From the NCBI RefSeq assembly GCF_000214705.1, contig NC_015573.1, positions 570,501 through 634,500 on the forward strand: a DNA stretch of 64,000 bases, given 5' to 3'. The notes below the pieces were generated by a model. The model did no database searches and had not been told where the DNA came from. It saw nothing but the letters and a program-made list of their open reading frames with translations. Shown in pieces: positions 27,201-34,667 of the stretch (its first letter is position 1; each line of letters opens with the position of its first letter). The position numbers and the translations under genes were made by a program. Source of the stretch: Desulfofundulus kuznetsovii DSM 6115 (GTDB lineage: Bacteria > Bacillota > Desulfotomaculia > Desulfotomaculales > Desulfovirgulaceae).

Positions 27201-28553
27201 TTAGTTGGGAAGGTCGATTTTCGAAACAGGGCAATGGAATTAAATGAGCGCATTCCTGTACCGCAACAGCTCTATTACAAATATAAGCATTTAAATGATC
27301 AAGCAAATGATGCCTTGGTGAAGCTGAACGCATGGCAACATGATATCGATGAGGCTTTGGAGAAAGTATTAAATAAGGGAATAGAAAAAGATAATTTTAA
27401 TTGGTTATCCTGGGGGGCTGCAGAATTAGCTGACATAATTGATAGGATGCTTAGAGAAGGAAAGCAGTGGACGAAGGAACAGGTTGAAACAGTTGAAAAA
27501 CATTTAGCGTATGCCCGCCTGCAAACGCAGCAACGTTTCTCGAAGTGGTTGATCCGGCAGACTGTTGTGGATATCGAGCAGTTGAGTAAGTTCAAGCACC
27601 ATATGCTAAAAAATATTGGAAGCAATTTAGAAAAGCTTGGCCTTGATGAAGAAAAAAAGCAATTAGAGGCACACGTAAATAAAGTCGAAAAGCATGTTCA
27701 TGATATCGCGGAGGTAAAAAGAACAGCGTCCGACATTGAGAATATGGTTCAGAATAATAAAATCACCAGCTCTACGCCAGTTTCAGTATTGAACGCGTGG
27801 CTGGAACAGGTCAAGGAATTCGCGGGGCGCTTGGAAAAAGCAAAGAAGAGAACGGATATTGCCCAGGGTGATGTGGAGGCTGCGGCTAGAAAACTGGTAG
27901 ACTTCCAACAGGCCTGCAAAGAACAGCTTGTGCAGTACCAGGAGAGAACGGCTAATGTTTATAATATCAAGGATATTACTTCCTTGAGCGATATAGCTTA
28001 CTGGCGAGGTGAAGTCGCTTCGTTGATATTGATCTATGAAGGGCAAGAAAAGGATGTTGAGGATTTAAAACTGGTTCAGAAGCAACTCGATCTGGTAGAA
28101 AGGCATTATCGACAGCTTGATGACGAGAGCCTGAATGAGGAAGAGTTCGAAGCAGCCTGCAAACGATGTATAGAAGAAAACAATAACGAATTTTCTGATG
28201 ATGCTCCGCCGCTGGATAATGAGTTAGTTTACAATGGACTCATAAAGACAATTAGAGCCAACAGGGAGCGGGCAGCATTGGAGTGGATGCAGCACAATGT
28301 TCCTGACCCGCAAGCAATAGCCGGATTTGACGCTTCGATGGCTATGGAATACAAAACCCGCTTGCAAAAAATGCCCCGGGTGCTGTCCGCCCAACAAGTC
28401 AAAATTGTACGCGAGGCACTCGCAGCCTGTGAAAGGCGCCTTGACGAACTTGAAGTAGAAGGCCTGCTGGCAAAATTTCAGGCACTGTCTGAGGAAAACA
28501 AGAAAATGTTTTTGAGGAAGTTATCAAACTACATCAAATCCTTGTGGCCTTGA
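24249..28553 (+). CDS. Large P-loop ATPase with coiled coils, SspC-like (second copy)
   Basis: A 1434-residue protein with Walker A GYGTGKSH (residues 89-96) and Walker B LIIFDEFGRYLE (D276, E277). The Walker B form matches the first ATPase (LVVVDEFGKNLD), and both follow a DUF4007 gene, so they are likely paralogues. The C-terminal 400 residues are rich in Glu, Lys and Gln with heptad-like spacing, indicating long coiled coils (for example EKVLNKGIEKDNF and KVEKHVHDIAEVKRT). The start is ATG behind AGGGGGGCC. It is the last gene of the 21.8-kb operon. Confidence 0.65.
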   Translation: MKLADIVSFRKDLLFNGAVQISWFENDRLQAEKAAAHYVFHGPDYHGVAEEDLDGSSYKLVDTANFTLDILERINGKIADEPFALAIAGYGTGKSHLAVTLALLLSNPKSGVAGKIIDNITMADAAIGDRVRKILQKSNQPFLVVAINGMQDFDLCDEIIRQVLLVLNQNGLDTTVLENLRPRFKSAINFTESFFIPLKDDFEKYFGESCSVQEIVERLKCQDDETFRKVSAIYEQKMGSPIHAVGQESLHDFIRIAKETYCGPDKPFAGILIIFDEFGRYLEFAVQKPHIAGPGALQQLFECVQANGDKVFLLCFIQNELKAYISRVAQERREDMSRYVTRYDAVRKVRLSINLETLIANLLEKKNPEELERQVAGIDEPPASIQLYMKRWFPDIKNHALWMNINRFERVIYKGCWPLHPLSTWVLYKLTSIGKSLQQRSALSLLAEVYTAFQDGEFAPGRTIRPVDLCNEAMINEFLASERYGQQGATAHAYESVLQKYQYELSTNEKTVLKAVLVSAKIGVKVESKEEYLKVLAIFSGIGTDAVKDAVRSLEYEYAVLEWNELLHQYEITGDAVPRRAFIAQLEAKVAEIDSHKRANIFGQNYKKWTQLEIYNTDFGTQNNITTREWNFKVYFTNVSMLEGQIDYALRTWWDARGVDEEKGQLIYCYVGPESNIDAVKEIALKMMKSSMEKNDRDWGTGAPVAVILLHDADGTFGHKIAEYWVLQEQMSEEESQKYANFILDRKNSLVQEMQNQFSELERARHIVFATDKQIARSRTKNMLTQLFDVIYPKRIPFPFDGFHTARGNAAKDCQVFTKELFLGNLDRDWISARSVQQRNRAYEVLDKSWGVISDDGSIRMKPSNNAVREIIELLESQLGGTEGFETQKPMNMGEAMRLLCAPPYGCNIASAGMILALFIGRRKNELNLLKNNQAVKFENWLQDAIPGNFFDLSVLEVTDVVRVSKDSLSEWENLLDEWDLETTLVGKVDFRNRAMELNERIPVPQQLYYKYKHLNDQANDALVKLNAWQHDIDEALEKVLNKGIEKDNFNWLSWGAAELADIIDRMLREGKQWTKEQVETVEKHLAYARLQTQQRFSKWLIRQTVVDIEQLSKFKHHMLKNIGSNLEKLGLDEEKKQLEAHVNKVEKHVHDIAEVKRTASDIENMVQNNKITSSTPVSVLNAWLEQVKEFAGRLEKAKKRTDIAQGDVEAAARKLVDFQQACKEQLVQYQERTANVYNIKDITSLSDIAYWRGEVASLILIYEGQEKDVEDLKLVQKQLDLVERHYRQLDDESLNEEEFEAACKRCIEENNNEFSDDAPPLDNELVYNGLIKTIRANRERAALEWMQHNVPDPQAIAGFDASMAMEYKTRLQKMPRVLSAQQVKIVREALAACERRLDELEVEGLLAKFQALSEENKKMFLRKLSNYIKSLWP

Positions 28554-28642
28554 AAATCGAACTGTTCATGGCGGCAACCTTCCCCTGTTAAACTACCTTA
28601 TCCTACCGGTCGGGATTTTACCGGCCGAATAGACGTCTTTAT

Positions 28643-28912
28643 TTGAAAGATCTATACAAGCGTTCAAAATTCAAAGTCTGGAAAAAAGCAAAAGTTAAGC
28701 TAGCTTTTACCGGAGCGAAGGCAATCAAAATAATGGTCTTTGCGGCAGCCCTTTCTACCCCCGGCTTGAACATCCTGACCGCTGCCTTTCTATTCTTCAG
28801 GTTGATTTATACTATACGCGTCACCTATTTTGTTGATGAAAATGTGCAGGATGAGAATAAGGAAAGCATCGAAATAGTTGGGACACGGAGACATTTGCTA
28901 ACAGGTAGTTAA
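28643..28912 (+). CDS. Small putative membrane protein, doubtful
   Basis: An 89-codon frame from TTG at 28643 with a Lys-rich N-terminus and a hydrophobic centre (IKIMVFAAALSTPGLNILTA) that could form one or two membrane helices. No ribosome site is clear. No family is recognised. It lies between the composite system and the SIR2-HerA pair; the rest of 28554-28995 holds only a weak hairpin near 28608. Confidence 0.35.
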   Translation: MKDLYKRSKFKVWKKAKVKLAFTGAKAIKIMVFAAALSTPGLNILTAAFLFFRLIYTIRVTYFVDENVQDENKESIEIVGTRRHLLTGS

Positions 28913-28995
28913 TTTACGAAGAAATCTTAGCTACGAGCTAAAGCAACCATCAGATTGATATGCTAATAACAACTTTAGAGAACGGGGTAAGGCAA

Positions 28996-30543
28996 ATGGA
29001 TACTGAAAAAAGCGATAAATTAGTAGAGGAAACGCCTCATGATCCTTTTCCGCAATTGGAAGGAAAAAGTCAAGACCCCTGGTTTAACTTGCAGTTTGAT
29101 CTCCAATCTTCAACAGAAATGCCTGGTATAACACAAATACCACCAGGTATTTGGAACCCAAACATTCTCTATCGGGGGTCAGAAAATTGGCTATCAAGAT
29201 TTGCAAAAGATAACGAAGATGAACAAAAAAGTAATATCCGTCAGGAAGTGCTTGCGCTTTTTGCTCGATGGTTAAAAATGCAGAATGTTCGCATCTTGAT
29301 CGGAGCAGGAGCTTCTTTTTATGTGACCGGGTTTATCGGTTCCGGACTCTTTGGTCGGGTAAGGAAGTTGCTCGAAGGGCGAAGTTCGGAGTTGACACTG
29401 AAAGCGATACTTGCACATGCGAGCGCTCCCGATAAAGTTGGATGCCATTTTGAAAAATTTCTTTCCCAGTTAACGGCCTGGCGATCTTTGTCAGAGGCAA
29501 GCCAGTGGCCGATAGATCAAATGATCTTGGATATACCTCTCAAGGGAATTCGGGGGCGCCAGCTTAGAATTACAAAGTTAAGCGAGTTGCTGCTTGATCT
29601 GGAGCGGGCAATCACTGTTGTTTGTAATGTAGATCTTCCTTCAAGCCGATTTTCCGCACCCGACGATCGCTATCATGAATGGAATATCACTCCTCACGAA
29701 GCTTTAATTGCCAAGCTCAGTGCGCGCGATCCCCAACAGGGCAGAACAAAAATATTTACAACAAATTACGATACGCTAATCGAACAAGCAATGGATCGGC
29801 TGGGAGTCATGTATTGCGATGGCTTCTCAGGCACTGTTGCAAGGCGTTTCAATCCTGCTGCATATGATTTGGATCTTTATTATCCAGGAGAGGTTACCGA
29901 GGGAAGGGTTCGCCGCTTCGATAAAGTTCTGCACCTTTATAAGTTACATGGAAGCATTAACTGGCGGCGCAGTAAATTTGGCACGGCAGGAAATCCTTAT
30001 GGAATTGTATTTGACAACAGACCTCTACCCCGAGAGGTTGACCTTCTTCATGGCAAGAGTAAGAATCCAGCCAGTCCTGACCTGGAGAGGGTTCTTGATA
30101 AAGGTGAAGGACTTGCTATCCTTCCCACATCCGGTAAATATGGAGAAACCCTTGCAATGCCTTTCTCACATATGTTTCGGGCATTTTCGCAAGCCTTGAG
30201 AGAACCCCAAACGGTTTTAATGATTATTGGGTACAGTGGATGGGATGATCATATAAATCAGCTAATCGAAGATGCCCTCACAAATCCCAGTTTCACGTGT
30301 GTCATCATAGATCCAAATCCCTCTTCTTGGGCCAGGAGACTTTGTCGTGCTGATGCTTGCGGCCGTGTTTATTGCCTGGGCGGTCATTGGGGAACATTTG
30401 AATTTTTTGCTTTGCATGTTTTACCTGATCTGGAAGTTTTAAGAACTGAATTAGCAATAGCGCAAACACTTAGAGACCTGCAGAAATCGCAAAATAATAA
30501 GATTTGGTTGAAGCTACAAGAAGGGGGTGGGGATGGTGCCTGA
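28996..30543 (+). CDS. SIR2-domain NADase-like defence effector
   Basis: A 515-residue protein from ATG at 28996 behind GGGGTAAGG; a longer frame from 28960 lacks a ribosome site. The SIR2 motifs are GAGAS (103-107), TTNYDTLIE (N257) and LHGSINW (H318), with a final LMIIGYSGWDD. In defence systems such proteins degrade NAD when phage is sensed. It overlaps the HerA gene by about 11 bases. The pair matches the known SIR2-HerA (Nezha-type) architecture, where both proteins assemble into one complex. Base composition is lower in GC than the flanking chromosome. Confidence 0.88.
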   Translation: MDTEKSDKLVEETPHDPFPQLEGKSQDPWFNLQFDLQSSTEMPGITQIPPGIWNPNILYRGSENWLSRFAKDNEDEQKSNIRQEVLALFARWLKMQNVRILIGAGASFYVTGFIGSGLFGRVRKLLEGRSSELTLKAILAHASAPDKVGCHFEKFLSQLTAWRSLSEASQWPIDQMILDIPLKGIRGRQLRITKLSELLLDLERAITVVCNVDLPSSRFSAPDDRYHEWNITPHEALIAKLSARDPQQGRTKIFTTNYDTLIEQAMDRLGVMYCDGFSGTVARRFNPAAYDLDLYYPGEVTEGRVRRFDKVLHLYKLHGSINWRRSKFGTAGNPYGIVFDNRPLPREVDLLHGKSKNPASPDLERVLDKGEGLAILPTSGKYGETLAMPFSHMFRAFSQALREPQTVLMIIGYSGWDDHINQLIEDALTNPSFTCVIIDPNPSSWARRLCRADACGRVYCLGGHWGTFEFFALHVLPDLEVLRTELAIAQTLRDLQKSQNNKIWLKLQEGGGDGA

Positions 30544-32740
30544 TCTTGGGGTGAAAAACGTACGAGAGGTTGGGCGGGTAATTTCTGTGTTCAACTATCG
30601 GGTAAAAGTGTTACTCGATCCTGATGTCAGAAGCCAAATTTGGTCGTATCCCCATCGTGTATCAATTGTCACCCAAATAGGCGGATATCTTTTGTTTCCC
30701 GTTGCTCCGGGTGAGTCGGCGGTCGGTATTGTGATAGGGGCTTCAGAAAACGAAACCATAGAGGCAGATACAGAAAGGGATATGACCTTACAACTTGCCC
30801 GTTCGCGAAGGATTTTAACCATTAATCTTCTTGGTCAACTCAGAGAGAGCATGCCTTTCGAGCCAGGAGTGTCTATATACCCTGTTCTCGAAACGCCCGC
30901 ACTTTTACCTTCGGAAGAAGAATTAAAAGCCATTTTGGAATACCAGCCACGAGATAATAGGGATATTGCCCTGGTTGTAGGTCAATCGCCCATATACAGA
31001 CAGGATGTAACCGTTTCCTTTAACGATCTATTGGCCCGGCCTTTTGGTGTTATTGGTAATACCGGTTCCGGGAAGTCCTGGAGTGTTGCTTCAATTATTC
31101 AATCGGCTCTAGCGTTACTGAATAAGCAGGAGCAACCGGTTGTTGAGCAGCTGAACTGGGAATTTAAACCATTACCAAAGTTTATTATTCTTGACATTAA
31201 CGGCGAGTACGGAAGTGCTTTTCCTTTTAAAAATACGGATAGTGAAGCGATATCGGATCGAGAATTGAATAAGTCGTACATTAACGGAAAACCTTTTGAA
31301 CTCCCACTGTGGATATTTAACCTGGCTGAATTGATTAGTTTTTTCGAAGCCTCACAGGCTAGTCAAGTCCCTATCCTTGAAAGAGTTATAACAATGATTA
31401 GGGAAGATTCGATAGACCCGAGTGCGGTCAAGCCGTTCAGGCAGCTTGTCAGGCTCATAGATAAATGCCTTAATTATTTAGGGAGCCTTTCTGTATATGC
31501 AGGTGAGGCAAACGGCAGAGCAGTATCAGATAATACGGCCGAGTTGATATCACACTTACAAGAAATCATTTGTATAATTAGACAAGTGGCGAAAGATAAA
31601 GTTGAGTTACCCTCACAATTTAATGAGATAGAAGAAGATATTGCGAAGATTAGAGAACGAGGACTTAGAACCAAGGAAGAATATGAGGAGCTCCGAAAAG
31701 AAAGGAACTGGGCCGAATTTAATAGGTTGCCCCCTGGTGTGGCTGAGGGGGTAATGCAATTTGTTGCTAAATTAGAACCTGTTATTCAGCAGTTCCGTTT
31801 GGATATAGTTACGAAAGGTGGGCTCAAGCAGATTATTGCGGATAGCCCGATCCAATTTAATCCCCGTGAACTTGAACGGGATGCTCACTTTCATATCGCT
31901 GCTTCGCGTCACGGAGCAGAGTCACGGATTCAGGAGTTTATTTCCACTTTGAGGTTACGTATTCATCGGCAACTGGCAGACAAGCGGTGGTCGGTATTTA
32001 CACAAGGCGGCGGTTCGTTAAAAGATATCCTATGGGCAATGACTGGTCAAGATGATGACCAAGTTATCGTAGTGGACTGCTCGATGCTTGCCCACGACGT
32101 ACTTCCTTTCTTTTGCGCTGTCTTTGGGCGCATTTTACTGGAAGTTAGGACCCAAGCAGAGCCTGCCCAAAGAACTGTTCAACCGTACGTAATCGTACTT
32201 GAAGAGGCTCACAACTACCTTAAGCCGCGGAACCAAGGTGAAGCTCCCGGTCTTACATTAGCGCGGGAAACCTTTGAGAGAATTGCCAAGGAAGGCCGAA
32301 AGTTTGGGCTTTCTCTTGTCATTGCGAGTCAGCGTCCGTCGGATGTCAGTGCTACGGTGCTGTCCCAGTGCGCAAATTTCCTGGTGCATCGCATCCAAAA
32401 TCCCGAGGATATAGAATATTTCAAGAAAATCCTACCCGTTGGTTCACGTGATTTACTCGAGCAATTACCAATCTTAGCCCCCGGCGAAGGCCTTCTTTTG
32501 GGAAGTGCTGTTAACGTAGCAGCAAGAGTGAAGGTGCGAAAGCCGGAGCCCGTTCCGACGAGTGATACTCCTCGACCGTGGGAAGCATGGCAACCGGGAA
32601 AAGAGCAGTTCAACATTGGGGAGTTCCTAAAAACCTGGATACATGAAAGTGATGGCGAGCCAGAGGATGGATCAAAAGATACAGCGTTTGAAGAAACAGA
32701 AGTTGTTCCACAAAATGATTTTGATGACGAAGTACCGTAA
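30533..32740 (+). CDS. HerA-family ATPase/translocase partner of SIR2
   Basis: A protein of about 735 residues. An N-terminal HAS-barrel-like region (VGRVISVFNYRVKVLL, then GGYLLFPVAPGESAVGIVIG) precedes the ATPase. Walker A is GNTGSGKS (175-182) and Walker B is VIVLEEAHNYL (E557, E558), followed by SLVIASQRPSDVS. A Glu/Lys-rich helical insert lies near residues 340-420. The start is taken as ATG at 30533 because AGAAGGGGG lies just upstream; GTG at 30527 is possible. HerA hexamers form the scaffold for SIR2 in characterised systems. Confidence 0.87.
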   Translation: MVPDLGVKNVREVGRVISVFNYRVKVLLDPDVRSQIWSYPHRVSIVTQIGGYLLFPVAPGESAVGIVIGASENETIEADTERDMTLQLARSRRILTINLLGQLRESMPFEPGVSIYPVLETPALLPSEEELKAILEYQPRDNRDIALVVGQSPIYRQDVTVSFNDLLARPFGVIGNTGSGKSWSVASIIQSALALLNKQEQPVVEQLNWEFKPLPKFIILDINGEYGSAFPFKNTDSEAISDRELNKSYINGKPFELPLWIFNLAELISFFEASQASQVPILERVITMIREDSIDPSAVKPFRQLVRLIDKCLNYLGSLSVYAGEANGRAVSDNTAELISHLQEIICIIRQVAKDKVELPSQFNEIEEDIAKIRERGLRTKEEYEELRKERNWAEFNRLPPGVAEGVMQFVAKLEPVIQQFRLDIVTKGGLKQIIADSPIQFNPRELERDAHFHIAASRHGAESRIQEFISTLRLRIHRQLADKRWSVFTQGGGSLKDILWAMTGQDDDQVIVVDCSMLAHDVLPFFCAVFGRILLEVRTQAEPAQRTVQPYVIVLEEAHNYLKPRNQGEAPGLTLARETFERIAKEGRKFGLSLVIASQRPSDVSATVLSQCANFLVHRIQNPEDIEYFKKILPVGSRDLLEQLPILAPGEGLLLGSAVNVAARVKVRKPEPVPTSDTPRPWEAWQPGKEQFNIGEFLKTWIHESDGEPEDGSKDTAFEETEVVPQNDFDDEVP

Positions 32741-32764
32741 ACATTGGTAATGTTAAGTTATTTT

Positions 32765-34013
32765 GGAGAACGTAAAAAGTTTTGGGTAAATGGTTAAACT
32801 TAACGCAATAGGAGATGACCATTTATGCAAGACTTGAAGGACAAAACCATTAGGGATCTGACGAAGGGCTGCCGAACTGTCGATGACGTTCATGAGATGC
32901 TCAAGAATTTATTCAAGGACACCCTACAGCAGATTTTTGAGGCTGAGATGGAAGAGCACCTTGGATACAAGAAACACAGCCCAGTAGGAAATAATACAGG
33001 CAACAGCCGAAACGGCTACAGTAAGAAAACCATCAAGACCAGGTTTGGCGAAACCGAAATCTCTGTTCCTAGAGACCGTAACGGTGAATTTGAACCCAGG
33101 ATTGTTAGGAAATACGAGACAACCTCCAACCAACTGGAGGAACAGATTATTGCCATGTACGGGAAAGGTATGTCCACTCGTGATATCGAAGAACACATGC
33201 GGGACATTTACGGGATCGATATTTCGCCAACCATGGTCAGCAAAATAACCGACAAAATTCTGCCCATGATTTCTGAGTGGCAATCAAGACCGTTAGAGCG
33301 GATTTACCCTGTGGTCTTTCTCGATGCTATCCACTTCAAAGTTCGCAAAGACGGCAGAATTGTTAATAAGGCCGCCTACAGCGTACTGGGTGCCTTACAA
33401 AAAGCAAAAGGTGTTTATGGCTGACTTGAAGAAAGTGTATCAGGCTTTAACAATTGAAGAAGCGGAATTGGCCTTTACCGCCTTTAAAGAAAAATGGGGC
33501 AAAAGACATCCCATCATTATAAGGTCGTGGGAAAACAACTGGCTCGAATTAACGGCTTACTTTAAATATCCTCACGAAATACGTCGCTTAATCTACACAA
33601 CCAACGTCATTGAGGGTTATCACAGGCAGTAACGTAAAGACAAAAACAGCTTATCCGACTGATGAGGCCCTTGTCAAACTAATGTACCTTGCTACCATCG
33701 GGGCATCCAAAAAATGGATAATGCCCATCAGGGAGTGGAAAAAATGCATGTCTCAATTTGCAATTTACTTTGAAGACAGGTTAGAATCAGAAATGGCAGT
33801 ATGAACATGAGTTTATCGCTTTGGTTCTCCCAGGGATAGAGGAAAAGAATAGGGGCAACTCTGATGAAAGTTACCCTCTATCCCCGGCAGAACCCCGCCA
33901 GGCGCTCGGGTTGCTCTCCAGCATTGCCCTATCCTCCTGGCGAGTAAGAGCCATCTATAGGGTAACCAGTTTTTCGGAGGAATTTCCATTTACACAAAAT
34001 TATTTACACTCCC
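32765..34013 (+). mobile_element. Degenerate IS256 (Mutator)-family insertion sequence
   Basis: Imperfect terminal inverted repeats bound the element. The left repeat at 32765-32793 begins GGAGAACGTAAAAAG. The right repeat at 33986-34013 reads, reversed, GGGAGTGTAAATAATTTTG and ends GTAAATGG like the left. The transposase gene inside is broken. No clean 8-9 bp target duplication is visible, which suggests age or rearrangement. The right 180 bases contain a 10-bp inverted repeat (GGGATAGAGG at 33833-33842 with CCTCTATCCC at 33875-33884). Confidence 0.75.
32825..33804 (+). pseudogene. IS256-family transposase, internally deleted and frameshifted
   Basis: The first 199 codons (32825-33424) give the N-terminal half of a Mutator transposase: EMEEHLGYKKHS, ETEISVPRDRNGEF, MSTRDIEEHM and the first catalytic Asp in VVFLDAIHFKVRKDG. 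The frame then jumps to MADLKKVYQALTIEEA, missing about 100 central residues that include the second catalytic Asp. A further shift occurs near 33625, where IYTTNVIEGYHRQ ends and TKTAYPTDEALVKLMYLAT resumes in another frame. It cannot make active enzyme. The start is ATG behind AGGAG. Confidence 0.88.
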
Positions 34014-34110
34014 TTATTAACCCCTTCATTCATGACCTAATCCGTTCACCTAAAATAGCTATAGTTGTTAAGCCCTTGATGTAACTGCTTTAGCGCTTAG
34101 GGGTTATTGA

Positions 34111-34213
34111 GTGGTCAGGTGTTATTAAATTTGTTTTTGCGGTTTTTGAACACATGACCCGGGGGTCCGTGGGGTCCGTTGCGCTACTTGACAGGGCAAC
34201 AACACCTGACTAC
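34111..34213. repeat. MITE-like 103-bp inverted-repeat element
   Basis: The ends form an imperfect 16-bp inverted repeat (14 of 16 match), with a perfect 10-bp core GTCAGGTGTT at 34114-34123 and AACACCTGAC at 34201-34210. The interior holds a tandem GGGTCCGT repeat and no gene. It could be a solo miniature transposon. A strong promoter lies at its right end. No target duplication is obvious. Confidence 0.45.
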
Positions 34214-34216
34214 AAT
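34188..34216 (+). promoter_or_regulatory. Promoter reading into tRNA-Lys and tRNA-Leu at the right island edge
   Basis: TTGACA (34188-34193) and TACAAT (34211-34216) are separated by exactly 17 bp. The promoter points at tRNA-Lys, about 95 bases downstream, and lies inside the island. The right arm of the inverted repeat fills the spacer. Confidence 0.75.
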
Positions 34217-34311
34217 AAAAGTATATGGTTACAGGGTGGGTAGTCCGGTGCTGATAACCTAAAAATTAGTAGTAATAATTCCTACATAGTCCTGAAAACC
34301 GTGAAAAATGT

Positions 34312-34387
34312 GGGCCATTAGCTCAGCTGGTAGAGCACCTGACTTTTAATCAGGGAGTCGGAGGTTCGAGTCCTCCATGGCTCACCA
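34312..34387 (+). tRNA. tRNA-Lys (TTT)
   Basis: A complete cloverleaf: acceptor GGGCCAT with ATGGCTC (one G-T pair), anticodon stem CCTGA/TCAGG, loop CTTTTAA giving anticodon TTT, T-loop GTTCGAG and an encoded CCA. If the insertion model is right, its 5' part came with the island and its 3' part is the original chromosomal gene. Confidence 0.95.
34344..34356 (+). repeat. Right attachment-site-like direct repeat (attR core)
   Basis: TTTTAATCAGGGA within the anticodon arm of the intact tRNA-Lys, identical to 5153-5165. Confidence 0.6.
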
Positions 34388-34395
34388 GTTTTTAT

Positions 34396-34479
34396 GCGGG
34401 CGTGGCGGAATGGCAGACGCGCCGGACTTAGGATCCGGTGGGGCAACCCGTGGGAGTTCAAGTCTCCCCGCCCGCACCA
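34396..34479 (+). tRNA. tRNA-Leu (TAG)
   Basis: An 84-base class II tRNA with acceptor GCGGGCG paired to CGCCCGC, anticodon TAG in loop ACTTAGGA, a long variable arm and an encoded CCA. It lies 8 bases after tRNA-Lys. Confidence 0.95.
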
Positions 34480-34586
34480 AGAACAAAAAAATCAAGGGTT
34501 TGCGGGTTGGCAATAAGTGCCATCGGGTGCAGGAAAAGTCTAGTCCGGTGGTATTAAACAAGGTACGCAAACCACACCGGATGCAG

Positions 34587-34642
34587 CCTCCTTCGGTTAC
34601 CCGTTACGTAAAAACCTGGGTAGCGAAGGAGGTTTGCTTTTT
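34587..34642 (+). terminator. Terminator of the tRNA-Lys-Leu transcript
   Basis: CCTCCTTCG (34587-34595) pairs with CGAAGGAGG (34624-34632), with TACCC/GGGTA extending the stem inward. The T-rich tail TTTGCTTTTT follows. Confidence 0.8.
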
Positions 34643-34667
34643 ATGGCGAAGGGAAAAGTTTTAATTG

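Larger units (their letters stand above)
5153..34356. mobile_element. Putative genomic island inserted in tRNA-Lys
   Basis: The island is defined by the broken tRNA-Lys on the left and the complete tRNA-Lys on the right, which share the 13-bp repeat TTTTAATCAGGGA (5153-5165 and 34344-34356). Between them lie a toxin-antitoxin pair, the large composite defence operon, a SIR2-HerA pair and IS debris. No tRNA, ribosomal or core metabolic gene occurs inside. The tRNAs on both sides read in the same direction, as if one His-Gln-Lys-Leu array was split. I see no integrase, so the mobility gene may be lost or supplied in trans. Confidence 0.65.

Noticed and set aside
6780-28553. The large operon as a BREX system
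   Set aside because: The NERD-kinase fusion recalls PglW, the large ATPases recall BrxC/PglY, and a PAPS reductase occurs in type 4 BREX. But no PglZ phosphatase, PglX methyltransferase, BrxA/B or BrxL was found, and two DUF4007 genes point to Ssp instead.
33833-33884. Inverted repeat as an attachment site or terminator
   Set aside because: It lies inside the IS256 element between the broken transposase and the right terminal repeat, with a 32-base loop and no T-tract.
33821-34084. 87-codon frame at the right end of the IS256 remnant
   Set aside because: It spans a long inverted repeat and the IS right end; no family resemblance.
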